A stretch of 64,000 bases of DNA from Nautilus pompilius (Eukaryota > Mollusca > Cephalopoda > Nautilida > Nautilidae): the NCBI GenBank assembly GCA_018389105.1, contig JACATO010001037.1:375001-439000 (forward strand), read 5' to 3'. The notes below the pieces were generated by a model that did not search any database, was not told the origin of the DNA, and was given only the letters and a program-made list of their open reading frames with translations. Shown here piece by piece: positions 29,801-39,011 of the stretch. The stretch's first letter is position 1. Each line of letters starts with the position of its first letter. Made by a program: the position numbers and the translations under genes.

Positions 29801-32800
29801 CTTCACAAAGAGAAGTTTATGGCAAAACTATTAACAAAATGATCTAGAGTGGTATTGAAAATTTTTCAGAATAGCCAGAGTATATGGTATCTACAAATTT
29901 TTTTCTTTAAAGACTTACATGGTAACTTATACGATAGTTCTATGGAATGAAAGAATCTATACAAGATTAGTGAGACAGTATCATTCACATGATTCAAAAT
30001 TCTATGATAAAAATAGCAAGTTTAAATTTTTTGTTTTACAAAATGATCCACTACAATGAGACACAAAGTGGTGGTGGTGGTGGTGGTGGTGCATAACTGT
30101 ACCTTTTTTATTCTAATCATCAACTTCATCATCATATATACAGTGCCAGGCAAAAAATTGTTGGGACACTTGCTGTAAAATCGATATTTGAACTTTCTTG
30201 TTTTCACATTTGCATACAGATAGCCCATCCTATTGTCCATAAGTAGTTGTATAAACATACCTTTACAATGTGTAAAAACAACGAATGTCATTTGTGTATC
30301 TATTGTCTGGAAAAAATATTTGAATTAGCATAGTCAAATTTGTACCACAACAAGAGAGTTGGGACAGTGAACAAAATCTGTGCATACATTTATTCCCCTC
30401 AATATATTCATTTTTAAGGGATCAAATGAATAGAATCACATCATCTAAGGCCATTTTTGCACCATGTCTGACAAGACGTCATCACCTGAAATCAGAGACT
30501 TAATAGTTGAGTACCACCAAGAAAATGTATCTTGTCAGGAGATAGCTGATCGAGTCAATTGCCTGAAAAGCACTGTAAACCTCATTCTGAAGCAATACAA
30601 GAAGACTGGAAACATGAAACCAAAAATGTGAATCGGAAGACCGTAAAAATGTGACAAAATGGATAGACTCATTTGTCGCAAATCTAGGGCCAATCATTTC
30701 TTGACATCGACGGCCATTCAAGCCTCCTTGAGTGGAGTGAATGTCTCCAGTCACACTATTCAACATCTATGCGAGGGGAATCTCTTTGGACGAATCAACC
30801 AGAAAAAGCCATTGATCAGCAACAATAACAGGCGCATCTGCATAGCATGGGCAAAAACGCACAAAAACTGGACCAAAGTTCAATGGGCTAGAGTTCTCTT
30901 TTCCAACGAAATGGTGATCATGCACATTCACAGTGCTGGGCCAGTACATGTTTAACATTACCATGGCGAAAAATACAATATAAAGTGCACCCAACCGACA
31001 GTACAGGCCAGAGGAGGATCGTTGATGGTCTGGGGGTGTATGAGCACGGCAGGACCAGGTCCTCTCAAGTTGATCAGGGGCAGAGTGACCACCCAAACCT
31101 ACTGCAATTTACTGAGGGATGTCGTCATTGACTACATCGACGAGAACATGCCAGTCAACGCCATCTTCCAGCATAAGAATGCCTTGATCCACACCGCCAG
31201 AGTCGTCACTTCCTTCACCACCCAACTAGGAATGGATGTCATGCACTAGTCGCCCCAAAGTCTGGATCTCAACCTATTTGAAAATGCCTGGAAGCAGCTG
31301 AAGGCCAAGATGGCCAAACACAAGAATCTCAATCAAGACCAATTCAGACTGCATTCATTTGGTCGAATCCATGCCCATTGTCGTCAAGAAGTGACTGAAA
31401 ATCACGGACGGATACGCCACCCATTGGTAGTCAATTGATCATTTCCATGCATTTGTTCGATTGTAATTTGGAATGTTGAAAAATATTTATGGTTTTGCTC
31501 ACTGTCCCAACTCTTTTGTCGCGGTACAAATCGGACATTGCCGATTCAAATATTTTTTCCAGAGAATAGGTAAACATATAGCACGTGTTGCTTTTACACA
31601 TTGTGAAGGAATGTTTTGTGCATATAATAAACAATGTGATGGGTATTTAAATGCATTTGTTAAAACGAGGGAGCTCAAATATCAACTTCACAGCAGGTGT
31701 CCCAAGTCTTTTTGTCCAACACTGTACATATTAAAAAAAGGAAATGAGAATAAGAGTTCATTTATTTGTAGAGTTTTGCGTGGAGTTATTCCAAGTGAAC
31801 TAAACCAACTTTCCAGAAATTTCCCCAGATAACCATCTCAGATGATGATGATGATTTTTCAATCTTTATGAATGAAATCCTCACATGGATTCTTGCACTA
31901 AACCTTACTTTCTCGAAATATGGACACACAATCTCTTATTTTGATGATTATCCCCCCCCTACCCCCTAGCCCTTTACAGACTCTTGTGCAAATTAATGTA
32001 AATTCAAATTATTTGACATTTTTCAATGTTTTTTTTTTTTTTTTTACTCCACTGCATCAACCATTTTGATATTGCACATGCATTAGTCTGGCTGTGAGCT
32101 CTTTACTTTCAGCAACTCTTTCATTCTTTCTTTAAAACTGTTACCTTGTTATTTTTAATGAGGATGTACCACCAAAATTGTAACAAGTCACTGTCTCAGA
32201 GCTATAGCAAAGGAATGCAGGGGCAGGTTAGGCACTGTAAACAAGCTGAATGGTAAAAAAAAACAAACTTGAGACCGTCTCAATATCTCCAAAAAAAAAA
32301 TGGAAATGTGAACAAAAGTGAAAGATGACTTAGTACTACTGTAAAAGACCAAACTAGATCCTTGGAAGGCCAATGACATACTAAAAGAAAGAATTGGACA
32401 ATGGCATTCAGAAGTCTTGATTGTACAATAAATGAATGAAAAGCTAGAAAGCCTTTAAAGTAGTTTCTAACCACCAAAATGAAAAGAAAATCAATGCCGT
32501 GAGCTAAAGATATGCAAGGCCAGTGAAACTAGTCCATTAGTTTGGCCAGAGGGAAACACCCACTGTTGCTCATATCAGAGTAGATGAATAGTGAGAAATA
32601 CATTCACATCCTAGAGGGAAGAATGGCCCCTGAATTGACTATGCTCTGCTAGTCTACCAGATATGGTAATGGAGTGTTCCAGTAGAATCTTGTACGCTGT
32701 CATCAAAAACAAGAAAATTTTTCAGACTACAATTCAAATTGCTTAGAATGCCTGGAAATTCCTCTGATCTTAACCTAATAGGGAATCTGTAGACAATCTG

Positions 32801-35800
32801 CAAAGCAAGGCTGAGAAAATTATAGATTGTACTGCAAAAAAAAATAGTTTATGCTATCAATCAAGTCTAGTTTTAGGATCCTGAAACTAAAAGTGAAAAG
32901 TTGGCAGTAGACTATGCCAAAATGTGTTACCAAACTTATTCAGGCAAAAGGCAGACATATTCCATACTAAATTTGTTCAACTGGAAGCATAATTACATGT
33001 CATTTCACCAAAAAATTTGAATATGTTCACATTAATTTAATTCAGAGTAACTGAAAATAAATTGCTTTTTTTTTTTGATTTAATGTTTCATGTAACTTTA
33101 AATACTCATTCATCTGTTTTGTGTTTTTTTTTTTACAAATCTCAAGGTGGTTGGGGGCAGAAATGTTGCTGCTGTGCTGGAGAGAATCACATCTGACTAG
33201 AATCACTTGTAGACCATATCTAACTGTTTTGGCAAAGTGTTTTTGTAGATGATGTTACAATGCAAATTCTTTAACACTAGCAACATTAGCATCAGAGCCT
33301 AGGACAAGCAAAAACACGATCAGACTCGTGTTTTGGTATAATGCTTATTTATTTGCCAATTTGAAATTGCATTTGCAATAATTTTTTTTTCTCCTCTCTT
33401 TAACCTATTTTTCTGGACGTGAATAATGATATACAATGGAACATACCGAAAATACCCTTTAAAATTTATAGAGAGAAAAAGACATTTTATAATGTTACTT
33501 TAGAAGGAAAAAATGCATTGTGATAGGTAAAAAAGGCTGTTTACATACTGAACATCAAATTTCAATGCTGATTTACTTAATGTTTACTATCAAACAAAAA
33601 TGTTTTCTTTCACTGCTTTTTTTTAAAAAGAAAATAAATCATTTGGTTGTCATTGCTATGGAAATTTTTGTTTGGTTAGTCTGAATAAAGTTAAACATTA
33701 GTGCATATAGGTTGCAAAACAACAATAGGCATAGAGCACGCACGTAAGACCTGTCCCTAATGAGAAATCTGTGAATGTTTTTAATGGCTAAAAATTTGTT
33801 TTCACTGTATTAAAAGGAGGAAATTTTTTGTGATGTTTATTTTCCATGTATGTTTGAAATCATTTATGATAAGTCCAGAGTAATCATTTAAAAAAAAAAA
33901 AAATCATGTTAAGCTGTAAAATGATTTTTTAGAAACCTGACATTTAAAAGACTGCTATCTGGTTAAAGTTTCTCGTGGACTTTGTTTTTCATATAAAATT
34001 ATGAAGACCAGAGAGATTTACAAGTATACAGAAAAAATATAGTATCTTTTATAGTTGATCATGAAATCTTCCATGTATTATTCCTTTTAGAATTTTTGCC
34101 TTTACCATGTTATAGATTTGCTTTCTTTTTTAAACCAAAGTACTCATTTAAAAAAACATTTCTTACTGAAATTAGGGTGGTATGGTTCTTAAATGTGTAT
34201 TCATGGAAACTGTAAAAGAACTGTTCTAATCAAAATAGAGCAGTATCATCTTTTAATTGCATATGGGCTGGTGAACATAATATTTTGTGAATATTTAATT
34301 TCTTCTTTTTCCTTTTTATTCTTTAATAATTAATATTATTAAAATGTTTTTGGTTTTTAGTACAGTTGCAGGATACATAATAAAAGTAAACAATACTACC
34401 AAAAAGAATGCATCTTGACACCTTTAGATGTACAAAATATAAAGTGTTTGGATAAACCTACATTTTTAATGCTTCATTAGTATTCCTTACTTATTTACAT
34501 GAAAAAAAAAACCTATGAAAAAACAAACTAGTGACTATAAGATGGGAAATTAGTCTACAATATATGATCAAAAATTAAAGTATTTTCATCTCTTTGTGCT
34601 TAACACAAGGACTATGTAGTATATCATTTAAAAAAATCATTAATATGTTGCTTGTAAAGTATTGCATATTAATAATATATTTGATACAACAACAGAAGTG
34701 CTAATTATTGTTGTTGATATGCTATTTATGAATACTAATGTAACTGATCAGAGGCTTTAAACAATCTGGAAAATATATTTAAGTAATGAGATGTCTATAC
34801 ATCTTTTGATAAAAAATAACCAATTTTTACCCACCATATTTGTCACATGATTAAGCATAATCATTAGTAGGAACATGTTTGAAAATCCTAAATTACACAG
34901 ACCATTAAACCTAATGGCTATGTTAATTGCATGTTCCATATTTTTATGGCCACAGAGTTTGGCTCGTGCAGCCAAAAGGATAAAAATTTGTCCACCTCTG
35001 ATTTAGAAAACAACTGCACCATGCGGGTAAAATCAGCAATGTGAACTTATGATAAAGACATGATTACCTTTTTTCTGAGCAAATAATCCTGCAGTTGGGA
35101 TATCAGTTTAAGATTTTCAACATGATCACAAGACTATCCTGTAAACCATTATGGAATACATATAAGCAAGCATAATTTTTTAAGTTGTCACCAAGTATGT
35201 CAGGCTAATTATGAAAGATATAGGATAACTCTGAAGAAGGGGGAGAGAATAAATGCCTGGGAAATTAATGATTTACTATTTCCTAATGATGTATACAGTG
35301 AAGAGATTACTAATCACACTTTAAAAATTGCATTTGTGCTTCCAAAAAAATTCTTTAAATTATAGTGTTTAAATCAGCACTCTACAATTGTTTATTAAAC
35401 CATTAATTGAAAATTCTACTTTGTGTAAAGTAATGCGTGCAATAATAGGATGAAGTTAAAAAAAAATGGAAACATTTGAAAATAACTAGTATTTCAGCTG
35501 CAATAAGAGCAGATATCTATAATCATATTTTAAAATACAGTTACATGATTTGACAGAACCACTAACATAACATAACCAACAAAAAACAATGAAAGCTTAT
35601 CTTTCTTTCTAGCCTTTACATACACATTTTAATAATAATAATAATATCTTCACATTTGCCATTAACACTCTTGTCAATCTCATGATATATACCAAATATT
35701 TAATCATAAACACAATGATTAAATAAAGTTTTAAAATCTTATTAGAAATCTGATGAATACAGATGTCCTTTAAAATCTAAACTTATTTTTTTTAATACAT

Positions 35801-38350
35801 AATAATGGTTAACAGTACATGCATACTGTTGTTTTTGTGTATAGTTCTTTTAAATCATTGTCATGTACTTATAGTGTTAAACTCCTCTAAAGTGTTTTTA
35901 TTTTTAAAGGATATTTACTTAAACTAATAATTTCCAGTATATAATGGGCCACCTTAGTATCCAGCAGTTAAAAAGTTAAAACTATTTTAAGAACTTGCTC
36001 AAGATTTTATAGAAGTGAATTATCACACTTAAATTCTTAGTTTTATTAATAGTAAACCTGCAAATGTGCTCAGATTTCAATTTAAAGATATAAACTTGTT
36101 CAATTACATCTTTTTCTATACATACTTGTTATAGCATTCAGAAACAGTCCACTAATAAGTAGGCTATATGTAATAACTCCAGCACAAAACTAGTTTATCT
36201 AAACTACTTCACTTTGAAAATGACTAAGTTGCAACAACGAAAAAGACCAAACACTTTCCAAACATTACTGCAGCTGTTCAGACGGTGTAAACTGATAAAA
36301 AAAAAACTGTGTGCATAAAAGTGCAAGATACAGTTGTATATCCCATTTTAATTTTTAAAAAAAAATAAATTTTCACTGGTATCAACTTAACCCTACAACA
36401 CAATATCAGTGAAGTAGTTGTTTGCAAGTCAATTCTATTTAAACCTGTATCACATTGATGGATGTGCTATTGAAATAAATTGTTTCAAAATGCCTTTTTA
36501 GCACAAGCTGCTATCATTCTATTATTATACCCAATAAACTAAACCAAAACAATGGTAACAGAATATCTCTTGCTATTTACATTGTAAAACTTTATCTAAT
36601 GCAGACTGGCATGAATATTCTTCCTTGGAATGTTAACTCACCTAATATGATACCTAATGAGCAAGTTCACTATCAAGTACAACAGCAGCATTACCTACAG
36701 ATTTCTCCAAAAATTACCAATAACTGTCAACTTCGTACCACAAGCATTTGATGCTAATCTACTAGCAAACATGATGCAGAAACATTAATGTTAAGGAGAA
36801 GTATAAGATATAAAAAATGGAAATGATGCTATCTCCTTAACATTGAGAAGGGGTCTGTAATATTTTTAGATGTTAGTACCTCCTGTACTGGGGTAGTTTA
36901 ACATATGGCCATTTTACATAAACAAAAGACAACTCAATTTATGTTGCAATCTCTTTGTACTACTATATATATCATCAGCAATAAATGCAGTCAATGTGAT
37001 AAATCAGTGATACATATTTAGTTGAAAATTTATTTCTTTTTAATTCAGGTTTACTTACACATAGTAACAAAATTTTTTAAAGATTCTGGATGTGATCCAT
37101 TCTAAAGAGGACAAAATAAATAAATGAAAAGCACATAGATGCCATGCCATTTTTGCATAAATCCATTAATCTCATCACTACGTTATGTTTCAATAAACTG
37201 CTAAACAGTTTTGCAAAATAATGAATATGAAACAGTAAATAAAAATCAAAATGTTATTAAACTAAAAATATTACTTTCTAATAGTTTTCTTCAACAAAAA
37301 ACAAAACAAACTACGGACAAAATATTGTTAAACAAGTAAAATCCGTCACAAAATACATCTTATACCATATCTGATTCAGCATATTTTATAGGCATTCTTT
37401 CGTTCAGATTTCAAAGTTTTTAACTTTACTACTAATAATAATAATTGAAGTTATAAGAAGTTCAATAAATTCAGTACATCTTCGACTTAGTGGACCTTGA
37501 AGAAGAGTTACTGTGAACAATGTTCGCGAGAAGTGCTGAACCTTTCGTGTTCTACATCTTTCGGATTTCTAACCACCATGAAGGCTGCCAAGCTTTTGAA
37601 AGTTAAGAGACTGATTTGTGTAAACAAAAGAAAAACACCTTTGTGGGGAAGATATCAGAGAATCTGAATTATACAAAAGCCTCTCCCAGGCTTTTTGTAA
37701 GCATCATGCATACTTCAACAACTGGGGGGATAGAGGGAGGGACACCAGCCAGTATTCGTCCCGTGAATATAGGCCAACCTGACTAAGCTGGTGACACGTT
37801 GACTGAATTGGAACGTACACTCTCACTCTTTCCTCGGCCCAGAGGAAACATCAACACGTTCACCACCACCTCCCTCCCCACCAATACCAGGCTAAGAATC
37901 AACACACCGCGCATTTCGATAGCTTCTGAACTTACCAAATAGATATAAAAAAAATAAAAAAAAAAACCTCTCCCCCGGGGGGGGGGGTGGAGAGGCGGCC
38001 GGCGTTAGTTTTCCTTTTCTTGTTGTTGTAGGATCGTCTAGGCCAAACAAGACCTGCTGACCGGTCCGACTCCGTATGGATCATCACACACCAGACACCA
38101 TTTAATTAAAAAAAACTGAGAGGAGGAGGAGAGAGGGGGGGGGGAGAGTAAGACGGACTCTCCCCCCCCTCCTGTCTCTCTCTCTCTCTCTCCCTCTGTG
38201 TAAGTGTGCGGCGCCTGCATGGCGTGACCAGATGCATAACAGCGAACCAGAATGCTTACCCGCGGATCCGGAGGTGCCAGGCAACACGGTGGTCGGCGGT
38301 GCTCGCGGTGGAGCGTCTTGATTCCAGCCGAAATTTTGAGGGTCCGCCAT
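203..38350 (-). CDS. Sec24AB: Sec24A/B-class COPII cargo adaptor, 5' part (7 coding exons, 3' end outside window)
   Basis: COPII coat subunit that pairs with Sec23 and selects cargo at ER exit sites. The coding exons, in transcript order, are 38350-38260, 26755-25895, 10435-10346, 5516-5428, 1752-1486, 1008-893 and 305-203. They total 1617 bp or 539 codons, and all six junctions are phase-compatible with GT-AG sites. Residues 1-466 are low-complexity, rich in Pro, Gln, Ser and Gly, as in Sec24 N-termini. Recognition rests on SYDALEG (335-341), NCSPDIFRCTL (501-511) and IPQTSSLLNK followed by HPFKDL, which match the Sec24A/B block just before the Cys4 zinc finger. Sec24C/D lacks this wording. 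The zinc finger, trunk, beta-barrel, helical and gelsolin domains must lie left of position 1. Vertebrate A and B paralogues cannot be separated from this part; a single invertebrate A/B orthologue is likely. An unnoticed extra 3n-length exon in the 15-kb third-exon intron is possible. Confidence 0.93.
306..892. other. Sec24 intron 6
   Basis: 587 bp, AT-rich. Only the long T tract at the acceptor of exon 7 (310-328 as A on plus) is notable. Confidence 0.8.
893..1008 (-). CDS. Sec24AB: Sec24A/B coding exon 6, entry to conserved core
   Basis: A 116-bp exon with acceptor ACATTCCAG, residues 467-504 plus two bases. It reads DHPDVVDLLQQKQLILPEGL and continues to NLHHDYKWINCSP. It aligns with the Sec24A/B segment that runs from the Asn-Leu-x-x-(E/D) stretch to the Asn-Cys-Ser/Asn-Pro word. 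The donor that keeps the frame is GA/GTTAGT at 892. A second GT four bases downstream (888) would break the frame into exon 7. Confidence 0.9.
1009..1485. other. Sec24 intron 5
   Basis: 477 bp. A minus-strand open frame at 966-1280 continues from exon 6 sequence upstream past the acceptor. It reads CPDCGGEITRKHTK but crosses a good splice site, so I treat it as intron. Confidence 0.7.
1486..1752 (-). CDS. Sec24AB: Sec24A/B coding exon 5, Pro/Gln-rich
   Basis: A 267-bp phase 0-0 exon, residues 378-466, with acceptor ATCTTTTAG and donor CAG/GTGAGG. It contains QPVQPFPPQQPGQP and QPPPLQQQGTPGG and ends SMTSMNTCFSTLSAQ. This is the last disordered exon before the conserved core. A 3n-length symmetrical exon could be alternatively spliced. 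Confidence 0.9.
1753..3119. other. Sec24 intron 4, part without genes
   Basis: AT-rich. Only an AT/AC-rich patch near 2890-2955 (TATACACACAGTACTG) is notable. The Tigger relic follows at 3120. Confidence 0.6.
3120..4535 (-). pseudogene. Tigger/pogo-type transposase relic
   Basis: Minus-strand translation in shifting frames gives the order expected of a Tigger/jerky-type DDE transposase. A degraded N-terminus starts near 4530 (MGSKSSEKRKHVNLS). Next are a YPENMQAYKRKHSTPDCK block near 4150 and a THWLKFVVVEKLQKP block near 4050. The catalytic-type LLLDNASSHPK is near 3840, SSTSLIQSMDQGIV near 3780, and WKDMKIRTLANGWNKLL near 3590. In these families the second Asp sits in the LDNA word, which survives here. 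Stops and frameshifts are numerous, so it is inactive. It lies in the Sec24 intron between exons 5 and 4. I could not define the terminal repeats. Confidence 0.75.
4536..5427. other. Sec24 intron 4, remainder
   Basis: AT-rich intron with a poly(A) run near 4909-4925. Nothing else recognised. Confidence 0.6.
5428..5516 (-). CDS. Sec24AB: Sec24A/B coding exon 4
   Basis: An 89-bp exon, residues 348-377, reading VPLTSTAAQPSSDTAHRPSG and ending GKRQYPQM. Acceptor TTTCTTCCAG, donor GTAGGC. It enters in phase 1 and leaves in phase 0, so it cannot be skipped without a frameshift. It is joined to the next exon as QYPQM-PSLETRS. Confidence 0.86.
5517..10345. other. Sec24 intron 3
   Basis: 4.8 kb of AT-rich sequence with scattered poly(A) and poly(T) runs. 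The hairpin repeat at 8798-8881 is the only recognised element. A GC-richer patch at 9000-9110 (CGTCCATGCTAACCAGTGAC) may be another decayed repeat. Confidence 0.6.
8798..8881 (+). repeat. Hairpin repeat family, copy 1
   Basis: An 84-bp imperfect inverted repeat with left arm TACTAGGAACATTCAAATGA and a right arm complementary to it (ACATTTGAACATCC, TTACTA). The centre reads GAAATAGCATTGTCATAATG. It is clearly related to the copies at 24012-24093 (reverse orientation) and 56377-56470, so it is a dispersed foldback/MITE-like element rather than a local accident. Confidence 0.65.
10346..10435 (-). CDS. Sec24AB: Sec24A/B coding exon 3 (SYDALEG motif)
   Basis: A 90-bp exon with acceptor CTCTTTTAG and donor GTAAAT, residues 318-347. 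It reads RPPSQKSSRAPSPAG and then NQSYDALEGQFTPSS. Vertebrate Sec24B has the same Tyr-Asp-Ala-Leu-Glu-Gly word within its Ser/Pro-rich region, which makes this a useful orthology anchor. The exon is symmetrical (phase 1-1, 3n long) and could be an optional cassette. Confidence 0.88.
10930..11410 (-). pseudogene. Tc1-like transposase relic in Sec24 intron
   Basis: Minus-strand fragments in order: SDESEF (first catalytic Asp region) near 11370, SSIVKHGGSSIQVWG near 11260, and HDNNPKHTANNVK (second catalytic Asp region, Asp kept) near 11110. The remains of the VD...WP segment reach to about 10930. These are the standard Tc1-family landmarks. Frames change between blocks and stops occur, so it is a fossil. 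Terminal repeats were not identified. Confidence 0.65.
14700..15180 (-). pseudogene. BED-finger hAT transposase relic (ZBED-like)
   Basis: The minus-strand segment near 15040-15150 reads KYHYHDKFYVEFISNECDHL, followed by LLSLCVMCIQTV, then MKPSLLQQHF one frame over. This resembles the start of ZBED-type transposases: a KY..(Y/F).GF segment, then C-x2-C, then MKPS.L..H of the BED finger. The following sequence to about 14700 decays into stops. Only the N-terminal part is recognisable. Confidence 0.5.
18200..18542 (-). mobile_element. tRNA-derived SINE with perfect 12-bp target duplication
   Basis: Read on the minus strand from 18542, it has a tRNA-like head with A-box TGGCTCAGTGGTGAG and B-box GGTTCAATTCC. 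A central part follows containing CCCTTGAGCAAGGTACTTTA, then a body and an A-rich tail AAAGAAAAGAAAAAAAAA. It is bounded by the direct repeat AAAAGGAAGAAC at 18188-18199 and 18543-18554. The central word resembles the conserved core of vertebrate V-type SINEs, by memory rather than search. An open frame of about 100 codons runs through it, probably by chance. Confidence 0.88.
19180..19570 (+). pseudogene. Tc1-like transposase relic
   Basis: The plus strand reads QELWTDKSKF near 19237 (first catalytic Asp region). After a degraded stretch comes FQQENYFKHMSKLCKGYVV near 19350, where the usual QQDN is QQEN, so the second Asp has become Glu. Frame and stop damage occurs throughout. It sits in the 15-kb Sec24 intron, about 1 kb from the SINE. 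Edges are uncertain. Confidence 0.6.
23796..23823. repeat. (AT)14 microsatellite
   Basis: Uninterrupted alternating AT, 28 bp, in the large Sec24 intron. Confidence 0.95.
24012..24093 (-). repeat. Hairpin repeat family, copy 2 (inverted)
   Basis: An 82-bp inverted repeat. Read on the minus strand it begins TACTAGACGTTCAAATGAAA and continues GAAATAGTATTGCCATAATG, aligning along its full length with copy 1. The ends TACTAGA...TCTAGTA are complementary to each other, so the arms could fold into a stem of roughly 30 bp. Confidence 0.65.
25895..26755 (-). CDS. Sec24AB: Sec24A/B coding exon 2, large disordered exon
   Basis: An 861-bp exon (residues 31-317) open throughout, between acceptor TTTTCCAG and donor GTGAGT. 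It is rich in Pro, Gly, Ser, Asn, Gln and Met and has no folded domain, charged cluster or membrane segment. Runs such as MGYPAGHPHPMGRQPY and QQLSFQQGTTSAPPP are typical of the disordered COPII-adaptor N-terminus. A Met at 26726-26724 (residue 41) lies near the 5' end and could start translation if an internal promoter existed; I see no evidence of one. Phase 1 on both sides, so skipping it would keep the reading frame. Confidence 0.92.
28746..29259. mobile_element. Tigger-type MITE, 514 bp, with terminal inverted repeats and TA flanks
   Basis: The left end is CAGTTGTCCCCCAGTATTCG; the right end read inward is CAGTCGGCCCCCCACCGCGT. Both are flanked by TA (28744-28745 and 29260-29261). Just inside, the left has GTTACGTTCCTAGAGC and the right has TTTCCTTAGAACCTAAC. 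The interior is AT-rich with no transposase, so the element is non-autonomous. CpG-rich ends with an AT-rich core are typical of pogo/Tigger-derived MITEs. Confidence 0.75.
29262..29470 (+). mobile_element. SINE family B, 5'-truncated copy
   Basis: It aligns with the SINE at 55038-55312. Shared parts are CATGGTACCAACTCGC versus TATGGTAGACAACTCGAG, then CGTGATGG versus CGTGATTGG, then CCAGCAAGCCACATGGGTTT versus CCAGCTAGCCATGTGTGTTT. It begins directly at the right end of the MITE, so the MITE has probably inserted into or next to it. Confidence 0.5.
30068..30091 (+). repeat. (GTG)8 trinucleotide repeat
   Basis: Eight uninterrupted GTG units, 50 bp left of the Tc1-type element. No coding context. 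Confidence 0.9.
30141..31724 (+). mobile_element. Tc1/mariner element with long inverted arms, nearly full length
   Basis: A 1584-bp element flanked by TA on both sides (30139-30140, 31725-31726), with ends CAGTGCCAGGCAAAAAATTG and, read inward from the right, CAGTGTTGGACAAAAAGACT. The similarity continues for about 235 bp: left arm 30141-30377, right arm 31492-31724. Each arm carries an outer TTGGGACA-C and an inner GTTGGGACAGTGA word. This is the inverted-repeat/direct-repeat layout known from Sleeping Beauty-type Tc1 elements. The transposase frame lies between the arms. Confidence 0.88.
30464..31438 (+). pseudogene. Tc1-type transposase, in frame but with four stops and lost catalytic residues
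   Basis: One reading frame runs from ATG 30464 to TGA 31436-31438 without a frameshift (324 codons), but TGA 30629, TAA 30644, TAA 30953 and TAG 31247 interrupt it. It begins MSDKTSSPEIRDLIVEYHQE with a paired-type helix-turn-helix (CQEIADRVNCLKSTV). It then reads GGSLMVWGCMSTAGPGPLKL and ends past LNLFENAWKQLKAKM. Of the DD34E triad, the first site reads VLFSNEM (Asp to Asn) and the second QHKNALIHTA (Asp to Lys); the Glu in FENAW remains. It is inactive by stops and by chemistry. Confidence 0.88.
32180..32840 (+). pseudogene. Tc1-like transposase relic
   Basis: The plus strand contains PGNSSDLNLIGNL followed by TICKARLRKL near 32750-32820. This is the Tc1 landmark (normally P-x-S-x-D-L-N-P-I-E-N-x-W) with the catalytic Glu replaced by Gly. 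A degraded N-terminal region with CTGTCTCAGAGC near 32190 precedes it. It lies 450 bp right of the Tc1-type element and is far more decayed. Confidence 0.6.
38116..38200. repeat. Purine/pyrimidine inverted tract beside the Sec24 first exon
   Basis: GGAGGAGGAGAGAG and a ten-G run ending GAGAGT (to 38149), a seven-base spacer AAGACGG, then ACTCTCCCCCCCCTCC and a CT repeat. The arms are complementary, so the tract can fold as a GC-rich hairpin or form triplex DNA. It lies 60-145 bp inside intron 1. Confidence 0.7.
38260..38350 (-). CDS. Sec24AB: Sec24A/B coding exon 1 (start codon)
   Basis: Ninety-one coding bases giving 30 codons plus one base, reading MADPQNFGWNQDAPPRAPPT and ten more residues. 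The ATG is at 38350-38348 in the context AAACATGGCG, which has A at -3 and G at +4. Reading further upstream in frame gives only a TTG nine bases above, so this ATG is the natural start. The donor is G followed by GTAAGC. The split codon G+AT gives Asp31 on joining to exon 2. Family membership comes from the downstream exons, not from this exon. Confidence 0.82.
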
Positions 38351-39011
38351 GTTTTCCAACTGCTGTGTGCTGTCAGAAGCCTGCGGTCATGGCACGGAGG
38401 AGGAGGAGGGGGGGGGCCTCGCCGAAATATACCGCCGGCAGAGACTCTCAGAACACAGAAATATATATATATATACACACACGCGCGTTCCGAAGCCAAA
38501 CGGACTGCGTTCTTCGGGAAATTCCCAGACTTATCGGAGCTGGCGAAGCATCGCTGCTGCCGGATAATGGAGCCTACGACGCAGGCCGAAAAAAAAAAAA
38601 AAAAAAAAAAGTAAGCGGAAGTTGTCAACAGAGGGCATGCGTGGTGCAGACGACGTGGCACAGGTGCAGAAGGGAAAAACTTATCCCTTGAGCGAAGACC
38701 GGCAGCCGGTCATTATTCGTTACGGGATGTTCGGGGGGTGGGTGGGTAAGTTAAATCTGGAAATGATGTCGAAACGGGAAAAAAAAACAACAACCCGCCC
38801 CATTAATTGTATTTGCTCAGCCAGAACAGTGCAAGCATGTTTTGTTTGTTTTTTTTTTTAAACAAAGTTACCCGCCCCTGCGTCCAACATTTTTTAATAT
38901 TAGGGAATTCACCGCGCGACACCGTCTACTATTAAAAAGGAGGAGGAGGAAGTGGTAGGGAAGCCAATGTGGAAGTAACTGTGAGGAAGAGAGGGAGAGA
39001 GAGAGATAGGG
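38351..39011. promoter_or_regulatory. Shared bidirectional promoter region of Sec24A/B and DCTN5
   Basis: The 661 bp between the two divergent start codons. Its GC and CpG content is far above the surrounding AT-rich DNA, it has no obvious TATA box at either end, and it must contain both 5' UTRs. It also carries an (AT)/(AC) run near 38460-38485, a 20-base poly(A) run near 38589-38610, and GA-rich sequence just before the DCTN5 ATG. Divergent housekeeping pairs with CpG promoters are a common animal arrangement. Co-regulation is inference. Confidence 0.7.

Larger units (their letters stand above)
26756..38259. other. Sec24 intron 1 (11.5 kb)
   Basis: Holds the MITE, a SINE fragment, the Tc1-type element and a Tc1 relic between 28746 and 32840. 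Region 27150-28100 is less AT-rich and may be decayed mobile DNA of unknown class. From 32850 to 37500 it is plain AT-rich intron. From about 37700 GC and CpG rise toward exon 1, with a C5-G11 run at 37972-37987. Confidence 0.6.

Noticed and set aside
38038-38661. 207-codon minus-strand open frame
   Set aside because: It overlaps Sec24 exon 1 in another frame and is full of homopolymer translations (Phe and Pro runs).
38206-38691. 161-codon plus-strand open frame over the Sec24 start and promoter
   Set aside because: It is antisense to exon 1, runs through poly(A), AT and G tracts, and has no conserved motif. GC-rich DNA yields such frames by chance.
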